Origin: Symbiodinium microadriaticum
Taxonomy: Eukaryota; Sar; Dinophyceae; Suessiales; Symbiodiniaceae
Reading direction: 5' to 3'
Assembly: GCA_001939145.1 (NCBI GenBank)
Contig: LSRX01001328.1
Span: 73,721-137,720, forward strand
DNA: 64,000 nucleotides
The notes beneath the pieces were generated by a model, which was not told where the DNA came from, made no database searches, and saw nothing but the letters and a program-made list of their open reading frames with translations. The number at the start of each line of letters is the position of its first letter. Positions within the stretch are counted from its first letter, which is position 1. Below, piece after piece: positions 10,966-21,491 of the stretch. Position numbers and translations under genes: made by a program.

Positions 10966-10972
10966 GTTGTTA

Positions 10973-11095
10973 TCATGGACTATAATGGACTATAATGTAC
11001 CATAATGGACTATAATGTACTATAATGGACTATAATGTGCTATAATGTACTATAATGGACTATAATGTACTATAATGATACTATCATGTACAATA
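10973..11095 (+). repeat. 10-bp tandem repeat ACTATAATGG/T
   Basis: About twelve units of ACTATAATGG or ACTATAATGT with small variants. A related degenerate array (TACTATA, ACTATAATG) is at 15290-15665. Confidence 0.85.
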
Positions 11096-11099
11096 ACAA

Positions 11100-11720
11100 A
11101 AGTGCTGGAGCTAAACATTGTATAGAAGGATCATGCAGGACATTTGCCAAGTATGGAGGCACCCGTAATCGGGCTGCCTCAACAGGGATCTGGATCTTTT
11201 ATATAGCAAAGAAGATGGCTTCCTGGCTATTCTGAACCCTAAACCGTTATAGAACCCTCGAAAACCCTAAACTCTGAAAGTAATCCTAGGCCGCCTCCTT
11301 TGAGTCCGCTCACGACTTGGGGTAAGACAGAGCCGGGTTCGTCGCTGGCATCTTTGATTTAAGGTATAGGTTGTTGCACCCAATTGGAACATCAATATGT
11401 AAACGATCCTTACACTCAGAGCAAGCGAGCGCAGTATACTGTTAGGGGATTTACAACAAAGAACCCTCAGGAACCGTATTCGTCATCGTTCAGGCAGATA
11501 TACTATGCACCATCCCGGGATCTCTGGTAAGCCTCCGAAGCCTCAAAATTAAGCCCCACTTAGTCCCTTGTGCTATTGCTCCGTTTCACTGGGTCCCCAT
11601 TCCAAACAAATGGAAGCACAAACCCTAAACCCTAAACCCAAAGGCTCTTCGGTGAAAGCAGACCAAGGATTTGAGCCCCTCTGCTGCTCGTAGGCTCCTG
11701 CTTCGTTTAACTTGTGCCCA
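11100..11720. other. no supported gene
   Basis: Mostly unique sequence with two short telomere-like blocks (11236-11270, 11622-11642). No frame stands out. Confidence 0.4.
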
Positions 11721-11829
11721 TACAGTTGATGATATATAAGTCCTGCATTACCCAGAATCCCAGGAATATAGCACAATTCCCATAGTTTAGGGTCTTCAAG
11801 GTACTGCAGAACTCATATCATCAACCGTA
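11721..11829. mobile_element. palindromic element family D, copy 1
   Basis: Ends TACAGTTGATGATAT and ATATCATCAACCGTA are inverted repeats, with CCTGCATTACC facing GGTACTGCAG inside and a conserved centre AATTCCCATAGTTTAGGGT. Other copies: 14279-14401, 40193-40297, 54123-54227. Confidence 0.9.
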
Positions 11830-12328
11830 GTAACGATATCATCTGTCGTTGTCAAGTTTGTTGAACTTACGGTTTAGGGTCTTTAACAGAAACCAAGCAC
11901 AAACCAACACATCCTAGAGCCTTCGGGTCTTCTTTATGACCCTAAAGCCCTAAACCCTGAACCCCTAAACCTTGAACCCTAAACCCTAAACCCTCAAGAA
12001 GGGCGGCCTAAACCCCTAAACCCCTAACCGGAAACCCTAAACCCTAAACCCCTAAACCCCTAAACCCCAAACCGGAAACCCTAAACCCTAATTTTACGGT
12101 GAGCCCTCACTGCTCGACCCCATAAGCGCCTTCGAAACTAACAAACTTTGTGAGGCTGACTATATGGGTGATACAAGGGTACTATAACTAAGGGTACTAT
12201 AGCCAAGGGCACTATAAGGGTACTATAGGTGCTTTGATTCCTCACGCTTGAGGATTCAGCGCCTGAAGTTCTTGATTCAGTATACCTTTAAGCATGAAAG
12301 CCAGAGACACCAGTTTTGTCATTCTGAA
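11830..12328. repeat. telomere-like repeats and short unique sequence
   Basis: CCCTAAA arrays at 11938-12090 with one GGAAA variant repeated; otherwise unique sequence without a convincing frame. Confidence 0.6.
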
Positions 12329-12530
12329 TAAATGGTCGCAGCGTGCTTGGTATTGCTCTCTTTGCGGTGGTCAGTGATGTCGGCCTTCACCCTGAACTCT
12401 AAACCCCTATGGATCCTACACCTTAAACCCTTTACTATAACTGGAATGCCCAGATCCCGGCACATCCACGATCTTCTTGCCGCACATCGCGCAACTGGGA
12501 GCCAGGTTTCCGGGCTTATGGGCGCTGGCT
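12329..12530 (-). CDS. coding-like island with CxxC motif
   Basis: Minus strand. Around 12523-12440 one frame reads GNLAPSCAMCGKKIVDVPG, with a CxxC pair that could bind zinc, and runs to a GTAAAG donor-like site. In another frame 12530-12329 is open for 67 codons and ends in TGA, with DITDHRKESNTKHAATIYSE at its end. The two may be separate exons of one gene, but I could not match their phases. Function unknown. Confidence 0.3.
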
Positions 12531-12586
12531 CAGGATAAGCCTACTGAGGATGGTATATGCGGTTTAGCGTTATAGGGTTGCACCCT

Positions 12587-12688
12587 ACCTATAGTCTCCA
12601 TTGTAGTTCCTTTTCTTGGTTTAACCAAATCTATACTAAGGATCCTAACAGGTAACCCCAAAAAGGAACTACAATGGAGACTATAGGT
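12587..12688. mobile_element. palindromic element family B, copy 1
   Basis: 102 bases with perfect 28-base terminal inverted repeats beginning ACCTATAGTCTCCATTGTAG. The hexamer CACCCT flanks both sides (12581-12586 and 12690-12695, the right one a base away), a possible target duplication. Other copies: 35183-35284 and 48222-48328. Confidence 0.9.
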
Positions 12689-12699
12689 ACACCCTAAAC

Positions 12700-13040
12700 A
12701 CCTCATTTAGGATGGCTTCAGGGGTCTAAGAATTCAGGGTTCAGGGTGTAGGGTGCTGGGACTGGGCTTCCGGCTGAAGGCTGGCCTAGGTTGCACGAGG
12801 GTTATGTAAGGTTATAGGGCTTATAGGGCTTATGGGGTTTATAGGGCTTATAGGGTTTATGAGGTTTATAGGGTTTATAGGGTTTATAGGGCTTATGGGA
12901 TTTTACAGGGTTTATAGGGTTTAAGGTTCTCCTACCGCAATACGTGAGAACCTCAACCCAAGATCTGCTTCGGTTATACAGGTTTAGGGTTTAGGGTTTG
13001 GGAAGTAGGGTTTGGGGTTTAGGGTTTCAGGGCTTATAGG
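12700..13040 (+). repeat. GGGTTTATAGGGCTTATAGGG-type array
   Basis: A variant array in which the unit is TTTATAGGG or CTTATAGGG, densest at 12805-12920, followed by ordinary TTTAGGG units. Confidence 0.75.
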
Positions 13041-13105
13041 GTTTACTCACACCTTCTCAAGCAACGCTGGTCACCTTCCAAGAACAAGCCCTAGAAAACC
13101 TAAAC

Positions 13106-13177
13106 CGAAAAATCGAGTGCTCGCTGACTTTCGGCTTCGCAGATCCCCGAGCTTTCCATCCCTCCCCTTCCGTCCAT
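13106..13177 (-). CDS. candidate first exon
   Basis: On the minus strand an ATG with a purine at -3 and G at +4 opens a 24-codon reading frame beginning MDGRGGMESSGICEAES, ending before GTTTAG. Fifteen bases further a second segment (13090-13052) follows TTTTCTAG and reads GLFLEGDQRC in the same phase up to GTGAGT. Fifteen bases is too short for an intron, so the first exon may end earlier at a GC donor. A start exon is plausible but unproven. Confidence 0.3.
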
Positions 13178-13329
13178 CTTTGAGGGTTTAGGGTTTAGGG
13201 ACTTTGACTTTGACACCAAACGCAGCGCTTTCGGATCAGACGACGCATGTAATAACCCACCTGCAGATAAGCAGATAAGCCCTGCAACTCCAAAAGCGCC
13301 CAGAGAAGACGTAGAATTTCGGGAAGACT

Positions 13330-13404
13330 ATCGGTAGTTCTTTCAACTAGGTCCCCCTTCTAGCTCCCCAAACTAGTGCGGCACCATGTAGAGAACTACC
13401 CATG
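13330..13404. mobile_element. palindromic element family C, short copy
   Basis: GGTAGTTCTTTCAACTAGGTCC facing the right end AGAACTACC; 75 bases, the shortest of seven copies of this family. Confidence 0.6.
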
Positions 13405-13726
13405 TCTGGCCAGTAGGAAGCAAGATCCTTGGGGAGGCCCTATAGTTAAGCCCTACTTGGCCAAGAACCGAAGCCGCTTCAAACACCTAAATCCAGGCCC
13501 CTATTAGGGTTTAGGGCCCTCTGGGGTTCGGAGGCTTAGGACTTAGGAGTTAGGGCATGGGCTTTGAAGGAACCCCAGACTGAACCACCGCATGACTTCG
13601 CTAAGGGTTCCTCAGGTCCCAGCAAGCCGTTCTGATAAGCACACTGCGCGCAGTAGACCTGGCACTCCCGGCCGCCCCTACTAAATCCCGAAACCTGGTT
13701 CTGGCAAGCATCCTAGAACTCTCATA

Positions 13727-13848
13727 GTAGCCCTTGTAGTACTGCAATTAACCTAATCTACGGCGACTAAAACAAGAACCCAGGTAACCGGTTGTGGTAA
13801 CCCCTCATGGAACTTTCATAGTAGCCCTTATATAGTACTGTAACTAAT
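13727..13848 (+). repeat. 37-bp direct repeat
   Basis: GAACTCTCATAGTAGCCCTT at 13728 and GAACTTTCATAGTAGCCCTT at 13811, each followed by a similar GTAGTACTG.AA.TAA tail, about 83 bases apart. No coding signal. Confidence 0.75.
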
Positions 13849-13849
13849 G

Positions 13850-14278
13850 CGTAATAAGAAGAGGACGTACAGCTTGCAGCTCGGACTTCGGATGCAGGGT
13901 AGCTGAAAAGCGGGACAATGAGGCACGATGGTGTCCTTGTGCTACAACCCTAAACCCTAAACCCCTAAACCCCACACCCTAAATGTGTAAGTCGGAATAG
14001 TTTAGGGGTTTCAAGAATTCGACCAGATGCTGGTTTAAAGGCGGACGCCAACAAAACAAAAAGTACTAGTATTCCCTGTTCGAAAAATAATCTACTGTAC
14101 TAGAATTTACTATACGATTCACTATACTATAACTCTATATGTGCTACAATATATCGAGGCTTGGGGATTGAGCTTTGAGCCAAGGGGTGCCAGAGGTTTG
14201 GGCTCAAGGACACGCGAATGACCCCAAGCCATCGTGGCTGCGGTTGATGACATTATAGCATAGATATGTTACAGTGAA
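13850..14278. other. no supported gene
   Basis: Unique sequence with a short CCCTAAA block at 13946-13983 and an AT-rich stretch at 14050-14150. Confidence 0.4.
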
Positions 14279-14401
14279 TACGGTTGATGATAGAAATCCT
14301 GCCTTACCCATAATAAGGAGGATACCATAATTCCCATAGTTTAGGGTCCTTAAGGTCATGCAGGATTGATATCATCAACAGGATTGATATCATCAACAGT
14401 A
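14279..14401. mobile_element. palindromic element family D, copy 2, with duplicated end
   Basis: Same ends and centre as the other D copies, but the right terminus is doubled: GGATTGATATCATCAACA occurs twice in tandem (about 14363-14396). The remaining length matches the 105-109 bp of the other copies. Confidence 0.9.
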
Positions 14402-14734
14402 GTATAGTATATTCTAGTACGGTAGATTATTTTCGAAGACCGGCTTCGGCAAACTTCGGAAGGCAAACTCCCCCTAAACCCCTAAGCCCCTAAATCCTAT
14501 ATCGGTCAACCCTAAACCCTAAGCCCTTACAGCGCATCGCCGCAATCCGGTCGGGCGGACGCCCGGCTGATGAAGCGTGCACTTGCACGTCTTGCACTTG
14601 TTGGCGTAGGGATTCGCCTGGCGTCAAGAAGGCCCCCAAAGTCACCGCAGCCACATACTCAGCAAAACTACGCATGATCATCATGATACGCAGGTGTTGC
14701 TCCGGATGAGTTTCTTTCTTGTTCTTGCTGGTGC

Positions 14735-14801
14735 TATTACGTTTTAGTAGAAGTAGCAGTAGCAGTAGCAGTAGCTCTAGCAGCAGTAGTAGTAGTAGTA
14801 C

Positions 14802-14840
<39 letters not shown>

Positions 14841-14965
14841 AAGTAAAAGTAGAAGTAGTAGAAGTAGTAGAAGTGGTAGAAGTGGTAGTAGTAGCAGTAT
14901 TAGCAGCAGCAGCAGCATCAGCATCAGCAGGAGCAGTAGTAGTAGCAGTAGTAGTACTGGTAGTG
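14735..14965. repeat. AGT/AGC trinucleotide tract
   Basis: About 230 bases of AGTAGCAGT and AGTAGT units. It decodes as poly-serine on plus and poly-leucine on minus; the 174- and 140-codon ORFs spanning it owe their length to it. Confidence 0.95.
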
Positions 14966-15289
14966 TGATGGCTTTCTGTTTAGGCCTTAGACTCCAAGGT
15001 TTAGCGGCTGACACAGAAGCTCAAAGCTCGAGCCTTGTTTGTCTGCTTGTGCTTCAGCAGCATGTTTTCGTTGATGGTTCGCGCGCCCTTGTCCTTGTCT
15101 CGCCTCGGTCTATCCGTGCCGTGAAATCGCTTTTTTTCTGAGAAACCCTAAACCGTAATCTCCACATGGACTCCGACATAAGAGCCGGGCATTGTGTTGT
15201 TTCTTCCGCCTTCGCGCCAGACATCTGGGTTGGCCTCAGAACTGCTGTCCGGGACCAAAGCCGAGACTTGTAGGGGCCTTTATACTATA

Positions 15290-15665
15290 AATAATGTACT
15301 ACCATCTATTAAAGATGTTCACCATCACATGCTATACTGTAGTACGAATCTACTATAATGCTAAAAGGTACCATCATATGCTGTACTGTAGTAATCAAAT
15401 ACTTTAATTTTATACTATGAGTATAATGCACTATAATATACTAAAAGGTACCATCATATGCTATACTGTAGTAATAATCAAACACTATAACCATATACTA
15501 TAATGCACCAAAATAGACTAAAAGGTACCACAACATGCTATACTGTAGCAACCATATACTATACTGTACTGTAATATACTAACTGTAGTAAACATACACT
15601 ATAATGTCCTATAATATGCCACAAGGTACCATCATATACTAACTGTAGCAATCATATACTATACT
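15290..15665 (+). repeat. degenerate ACTATAATG/TATACTGTAG tandem repeat
   Basis: Roughly 60-65 base imperfect units containing AAAGGTACCATCATATGCTA and CTGTAGTAA, about six copies of decreasing similarity. Confidence 0.8.
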
Positions 15666-15843
15666 GTGCCTCCTGAACTCTGAAGACTGGAATCGAAGCC
15701 CTAGGAGCTCGAAGCTGGGATCCCCCTCTCCTCAGTTGTCTGGGTGTTCGTGTATGCGGGAGGTATGCTGCTTAGGTTTAGGGTTTAGGCTTTAGGGTTC
15801 AGGGTTTAGGAGTTTAGGATTTAGGGTTTAGGGACTTATGTAC

Positions 15844-15949
15844 ATGGGTAGTTCTTTAAATTCGAGTCCCTTTTTAGGTCCCCACTATAGTACGGCACCC
15901 TTATAAAAAGGACGCTAAAAGGGACCCTCGTTTGGAGCACTACCCACAT
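15844..15949. mobile_element. palindromic element family C, copy
   Basis: ATGGGTAGTTCTTTAAATTC facing the right end CACTACCCACAT; the centre has ACTATAGTACGGCACCC as in copies at 41545 and 53882. Confidence 0.85.
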
Positions 15950-16540
15950 GTCACCGTATGTCGGAAGCCAGAAGGGACCGTCCCTCGACTACCTCCCTCG
16001 TCGCCATGGTGAAGTCGAGGGAGTGTTAGATGTTCGGATTTAAGTCAGCTGGCGGGTTGATGCCACAGCCCAAGCCCAGAGAGAACCTCGAAGCCCTAGG
16101 CTGCAACTGCCAAGCTTCGCCAGACCCTCATTTACACCTGAAGCCCTGGGCAATCGCCCTAAACGCTGAACCCTAAACGCTAAACCCTGGCAAGCCCTCC
16201 CCTGAAATCGTCAGGGACTGTAGAAGCTCTTGCGTCCAGAGCTGGTTCTTCGGATTCGCATATTCCGATTGACGCATTAGGCTTTAGTGGCTCAGAAACC
16301 AGCAGTGGAATGAAGGCTCGGGGTTTATAGTGGGCTGAAGAGCCCGAACACTAAATTTAGGGTTTAGGGTTTGGGTCTACTTAACCCTGAACACTGAAGT
16401 GCGGAATGGCCTGGCTAAGTACTGGCACTTTTGGCCATTGCAGTTCAAGAAAGTCTGAGGATAGTTGTAGGAAGAATATCTTCAACGTCAACAACACCTA
16501 CTCTAAATCTGAGTGAAACTGGGCTCTTGTTGAGGTGTGT
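15950..16540. other. no supported gene
   Basis: Unique sequence with a few telomere-like motifs (16345-16400); it lies just beyond the 3' end of the minus-strand gene at 16545. Confidence 0.4.
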
Positions 16541-16544
16541 AACT

Positions 16545-16913
16545 TTAAAACATACGATAAGCCATGCTAAGGGAAGTAGATGAACAGCAAGTCCTGCCGA
16601 CTATGGTCGGGATTCGGCAAGACCCTTCAGTCCCGGACAAGCTTTGCCAGTTTCTTCTCACACTTCGCACCTCGGCAAGGCGGCGTGTTCTCAGATACCC
16701 ACACAGACACAGACACACACACACAACACACACACACACACTCACACACAGTCAAACACACACACTCACACACAGTCAAACACACTCACTCACTCACTCA
16801 CTCACTCACTCACTCACTCACAGTCAACATGCACGTACATACACACCTGAAAGATTGAAACATGTAACTGGATTACATATAGCTTTATATGTACATATAT
16901 GTACGTATGCATG

Positions 16914-16948
<35 letters not shown>

Positions 16949-17319
16949 ATGACTGAATGAATGAATGAATGAATGAATGAATGAAATGTATGTATGTATG
17001 TATGTATGTATGTATGTATGCGTGTGTATGTATGTGTGTATATGTGTATGTAGATAGATACATATATATATATATATATATATAGATATACACCACATAT
17101 ATGTGTGTGTGTGTGTATGTATTTGCATATGTATATGTATATGTTTTTATGCAAACATGCGTACATGCATAATTCGGTGTAGTATACCTATACATACCCA
17201 TACACACACATGCATGTGCATTTGTGTAAAATACACGTTTGTGTATATGCACACATATGTATAAATAGCAATATAAGCATGAATATAAATAAACGAATAT
17301 ACATACATACATACGTACA

Positions 17320-17350
<31 letters not shown>

Positions 17351-19500
17351 GCATGGACGTATATGTTAAACATTGTTGTATATATGCATGCCGGCATGCA
17401 TGCATGCATGACTGGCTGTCTATCTGTATGTGAATGTTTAAACATATTTGTATTTGGGTATATATATATATATATAGTCATATATGTATAATAATATTTG
17501 TACTAGTAATAACAATAATATATATATATATATGTGTGTGTGCTTACCTAGGCGTGTCATACTTTTGCTGTGTCCCAGCATTCAAAAATGCTGTATCGCG
17601 GATTTTGCTTTCGTTGATTGTTGCATGCTTAATGTCATGCCCGGCGCTTCTAGTTGGTACGTCTGTAGAACTAACTACTACAAAAGGAAGCTTTTCACCA
17701 AATGTGCACACCGTCACGACATGATCCTGACACCACGGGCTACCTCACAAGACCTGTCCAGGCTCCCCGGCACACCATGGCGTGTGCTGTGTGCGGGCCC
17801 CCTCTGACCCGCTGCCCAATCCCAATTGAGCCAAGCGTTTGGGAGATGAATCATACCAGCCCAGCCCAGTGATCCGAGAATAGCAATCATGCACTGAAGA
17901 TGATGAAGAGGATGATGCAGATAAGTCTGACGAAAAAATGAAGATTCGAACGAAGATAGACAAGCAAATTATGATTTTATAATGACGGTGATACAATGGT
18001 GATGGTAATGGTACTGTGGGTGAAGCAGGTGAACCAATATCACCATATTGATCGTCAGCAGGGTTTAGGGTGTAGGGTAGCTGCCAGCTTACGGTACCCC
18101 TCCGATAATTGCAACACGTATACGTCATTCAACCACAAAGGGATATGACCGGTGAGTGATGGGTAACGATACTAGCACTAGTCGTATTCCAGTATGGATA
18201 AACGATGCAAGGACAACCAACAACGCATTCATGTTCGTCAAAGCAGAAATGACAACAGTTGCGTCGAGCAGACCCAACCTCCAGGATGTTCATAAACATC
18301 ATCCTCGTAACATATTTTCACATTACTGCGGTGGGACGAAAGTTTGACCTATTCCTTGTTTCCTAGAAGAGAGGCCCCTGTTCCCCCGTAGAATCCTAAC
18401 AAACAGGATCAGCCAAATACTCCTCCGGAGCATAAAAATAGTATAATTTTAAAACGGCGTATAAAATACTCCGCTGGCCAGGCCACGCAAATCGCACTTG
18501 TCGGTTCTCTGCTACTCCACAAGATGTCTTAAGACAAGAAAGGTCCAGTAGGTCAAAACTTTGGTCCTCGAGATGTATGTTCATCATCATCATCATCATC
18601 ATCATCAATCACCAACATCATCAGATCAACATCGTCATCTAGCGGCTTCAGCATGAACATTGCAACCGTTATGCACACCTTGATAACTACAACGTGCTTC
18701 TTCTTGTTAACTTCCGATACAAGTGACGGTATTGAGCAGGACAAGAACATAATATGATTATCATAGTGGGTCATGGTCATCAAGTGTGCCACCGCAGCAA
18801 ACACACCATTCAGACTAATCCCCGCCACCGCAATGCTACATGCTGAAAAGGGTAGCTGGCAGCTATTGCTATCATGAAGAGCCGTATCCTCGACACGCAA
18901 TAGTATCCTCTTCTTCGTCTTCGTCATGCCCACCATGACAGCAATGCTGCTAAGGGTAATCGTAGTAGTAAGCCGGACCGAACCTTCACTTAATAATACT
19001 CAATAACTCTACAGTAACCCCTGGCCCTAAACTGCAGAACACTGAAACATCAGGGGTTTCGGGGTTCGCGTCTCTGCCTCAATCCAAAACGAATTATATT
19101 GTTGGCATTTTGTCACTTCCCCGATATTCCAGGGAAATAAAAGGTTAAACTTTCAGATTGCTACTAAATCATAAGAACTCAATCGGGTTGAAGGTTGGGT
19201 ATTGGGGAACTAACTTTTCATCCTGGTAGCAGCGGGTTACTTCGTTCGCTTTGCCCGCTCCTGGCGCATGCTGCAAACTCTCTGGCCACGAAGAGCTCAC
19301 CACGAACGCGGCTCTGGGGTTCAGGGCTCAGTTTTTGGAGTGGATGGTCTGAAAGTCAGATTGGAATCTGGAGTTACCCCGTTTGCAATTTGCACCGAGC
19401 TGCAACAAGAGTCAAGCAAAGGGAACGTCGATTGACAAGCACTTCGTCAACAATTTCGCACCCAGCATTGATTGGAATGCTTGCTTGCTTCCAAGACTCA
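16545..19500 (-). CDS. seven-exon gene model, unknown protein with kelch-like motif
   Basis: Minus-strand exons, all mutually in phase: ~19500-19378 (CEIVDEVLVNRRSL; two bases left, donor GTAACT); 18988-18679 (one base plus 103 codons, no stop, including SIAVMVGMTKTKKRI and SIAVAGISLNGVFAAVA; donor GTGTGC); 18566-18405 (54 codons, AWPGQRSILYAVLKLYY); 18348-18274 (25 codons, CYEDDVYEHPGGW); 18171-18093 (26 codons plus one base, donor GTAAGC); 17743-17548 (two bases, 64 codons, two bases, donor GTAAGC); 16689-16545 (one base, 47 codons, TAA). Several exons begin just after an in-frame stop, as real exon edges should. WLNDVYVLQL and PTRSAGH resemble kelch-blade motifs, and two hydrophobic stretches could be membrane segments; neither proves a family. 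Introns are 56-854 bases. The 5' end is unknown. Confidence 0.55.
16690..17545. repeat. microsatellite cluster within a proposed intron
   Basis: Consecutive CA, CACT, CTGT, GAAT, GTAT, TA, TATG, ACAT and TA arrays over about 850 bases. It lies exactly between the GTAAGC donor at 17547 and the CTGAG acceptor at 16690 of the gene model. The long cysteine/tyrosine/histidine-rich ORFs here are decoded microsatellites. Confidence 0.9.
18576..18608. repeat. ATC/GAT microsatellite in an intron
   Basis: Eleven ATC units inside the proposed 112-base intron 18567-18678. Its length changes the apparent frame relation of the flanking ORFs but not the spliced model. Confidence 0.85.
19125..19215 (+). repeat. 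dispersed repeat, copy 2
   Basis: Matches 7095-7195 in several ordered blocks, including GGTTGGGTATTGGGGAA. It lies in the proposed intron 18989-19377. Confidence 0.75.
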
Positions 19501-19813
19501 TATCAGCCTATCGTTCTGTGAAACCCCGACCCTAGCCTTTGAAGCCCAAGAGACGAGCCTAAGCATTGACTTCGGACCCCTCCATCCTCAAGAGTCAGAA
19601 CAAACCAAACATGCCATTCTTCGTGCGGTGGGCGGGCTCCTCCTTCCGGATCTTTTCCAGAAGCGCCTGTGGCTAGGGCGAGATGTTAGAGTGTAAGAGT
19701 ATGAGCATGACTGCTGCATTCGAAGAAGCTTTGGAGTCTCAGAGCCCTCGCTCAACAATCCTGATATACAGCCCCCTTGAAAACCCCATGAAACCTTACA
19801 TAAGTCTCTCTCC

Positions 19814-19845
<32 letters not shown>

Positions 19846-20159
19846 CTACACATATTTATATATACGTATATACATGTGTACATATACTTTTACATTACAT
19901 TATATATATATATATATTATATATATATATATATATAGATACAAGTACACACATATCCCGCAAGAACTAGTGGCACTCGGCAGGCCCTCGTAGACAAGTG
20001 AAGCCATAAATGCCCACGCTCCAAATCTCGACCTCCTTCAAGAAACTAGCCGTCACCAATCCTATGGACGCCACAAAAATGATACTGAACCCTTTAAACT
20101 GAGAAGCTCCAAGAGTAACCCTGAAAAAAAAAACCTTTGGCAAGAGCCCTATTCTAATT
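19501..20159. other. unique then TA-rich sequence
   Basis: 19540-19696 is open on plus with FGPLHPQESEQTKHAILRAV, possibly an exon, but lacks clear boundaries. TA microsatellites at 19816-19842 and 19900-19937. Nothing else supported. Confidence 0.35.
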
Positions 20160-20268
20160 AATACCGGGACCTTCATAATTAGAATAGGGTTTTGTGGGTT
20201 CCTTGTTGTACTTATAGTGTAGTAGACTCCGCAAAGCACTACTCTAATTATCAAGGCCGCTATACTAC
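20160..20268. mobile_element. palindromic element family E, diverged copy
   Basis: Contains CTTCATAATTAGAATAGGGT facing ACTCTAATTATCAAGGCCGC; the arms are less perfect than in copies at 41018 and 41186. Confidence 0.6.
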
Positions 20269-20282
20269 TGAGGCTCCAGGCC

Positions 20283-20372
20283 AGCTATACTCTAGACCCT
20301 AAACCCTAGACCCTAAACCCTAAACCCTAAACCCTAGACCCTAGACCCTAGACCCTAAACCCTAAACCCTAA
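20283..20372 (-). repeat. CCCTAAA/CCCTAGA array
   Basis: About twelve heptamers alternating CCCTAAA and CCCTAGA, the purest short telomere-type run in the window. Confidence 0.9.
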
Positions 20373-20452
20373 TGATCGTCTCCAGGCTGAGCCTCGCTGG
20401 CAGCTTCGGCGTTTTGGCCGGTTGCCTCATCGAACTCCTCCAGGCTGGAGGG
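20373..20452 (-). CDS. candidate exon, acidic segment
   Basis: On the minus strand, after ...ACCCTCCAG, it reads LEEFDEATGQNAEAASEAQ and ends PGDDH with a TAG that is part of the adjoining telomere-like array. The composition is that of a soluble acidic linker. Strand preference is good; exon limits are uncertain. Confidence 0.35.
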
Positions 20453-20699
20453 TTTAGGCTTTAGGGTTTATTGCTTAGGGTTTAGGGTTTATTGTTTAGG
20501 AGTTTAGGGTTTCGGGTTCGTACAGCGGCATAGCGTTTTCGGGTCTAGGGTTGAAGGGTTTAAGGGTTTAGGCTGCGTAGTGTTCTCCCTCTACTTTTGC
20601 GTGGCTCAGTCAGAGCGGAAGTCTCGGTTCGAGGGCATATGGCTTAGGAAGGTCTTGGCTTGGGATTCTATCAGGTTGTACAATGGGCTCGTGGCGATG

Positions 20700-20850
20700 A
20701 CGAACACAAATGTGATGATGTCCATGATGATGATTGTGATGATGATGATGATCACGGTGATGATGATGATGATGATGATTGATGATGCCTGATGATGCTG
20801 ATGATGCTTCGTTAAGCAACGGTGATGAGAAGGATGATGATCACGATGGT
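20700..20850 (+). repeat. GAT microsatellite
   Basis: GATGAT units with GTGATG interruptions, decoding as poly-Met/Asp on plus and poly-His/Ile on minus. Confidence 0.9.
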
Positions 20851-21067
20851 CCCCGATCGTAATGAGCTGCAGTTGAGCAGGTTCAGGAAAGATGCTGCAG
20901 GATAAAGCGAGAGCAGCTTTCAGAGTTAAGGGTTGAAGGCTTGCACAAGGCTTGCTATAGGGACTTTTCAATAGGGTTTGGGGGTATATGATAGCATCAA
21001 CAACATAAGGACCCCCTAAAGGATAACAGAAGTAATCATTCAGGCTTCTGAATTCTAGCTTACTCAC

Positions 21068-21159
21068 ATCTGCTCATCATGTTTCAGAGTTTTGGCCTTG
21101 AGTGTCAACGCTCGACACTCGCCGACCGCAAGCTGTGAGCCAACACTCCTGAAACGCCA
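21068..21159 (-). CDS. candidate internal exon
   Basis: Follows GGCTTGGCTTTGCAG on the minus strand and ends at GTGAGT, both good consensus signals. It encodes 30 codons plus two bases, including VGSQLAVGECRALTLKAKTL. The family is not recognised and no partner exon was fixed. Confidence 0.45.
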
Positions 21160-21491
21160 CTGCAAAGCCAAGCCCTCTCTGAAGCACCTTGGCCGGAAGT
21201 GTAGGGGCCAAGTTCCCGATGGGCAGCATGCGCACGGCCTGCGGCTGGACTGCAATAGCCCACCGAACATACCCGAGCATATGCATGTAATACACACTAC
21301 TCACTACGCGTAGTGACAAGAAACATCTCCAAGAGCTTGTCATGTGCATGCTCTTACACAGATGCCATCGGTACATTAATACGTACATCGTCTCGGTGTC
21401 TTGTGTTAGTTACTCAGCACAAGGACATGGTCCAACCCATGTCCCTCGTTCACACAACCACATGCACGCACACACATACGAACACATGGGG
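21160..21491. other. unique sequence, no supported gene
   Basis: Open in several frames; CA-rich from 21440. It probably belongs to the intron upstream of the exon at 21068-21159. Confidence 0.35.

Noticed and set aside
11600..11720. tRNA-derived SINE-like promoter boxes on minus
   Set aside because: The A and B box matches are poor and no cloverleaf could be drawn.
14490..15141. Poly-leucine (minus) and poly-serine (plus) ORFs
   Set aside because: Both come from the AGT/AGC triplet tract.
16824..17405. 193-codon minus ORF rich in Tyr, His, Cys and Met
   Set aside because: It is decoded microsatellite and lies inside a proposed intron.
18156..18347. 63-codon plus ORF opposite the 16.5-19.5 kb gene
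   Set aside because: Minus exons 18348-18274 and 18171-18093 explain the region with splice boundaries.
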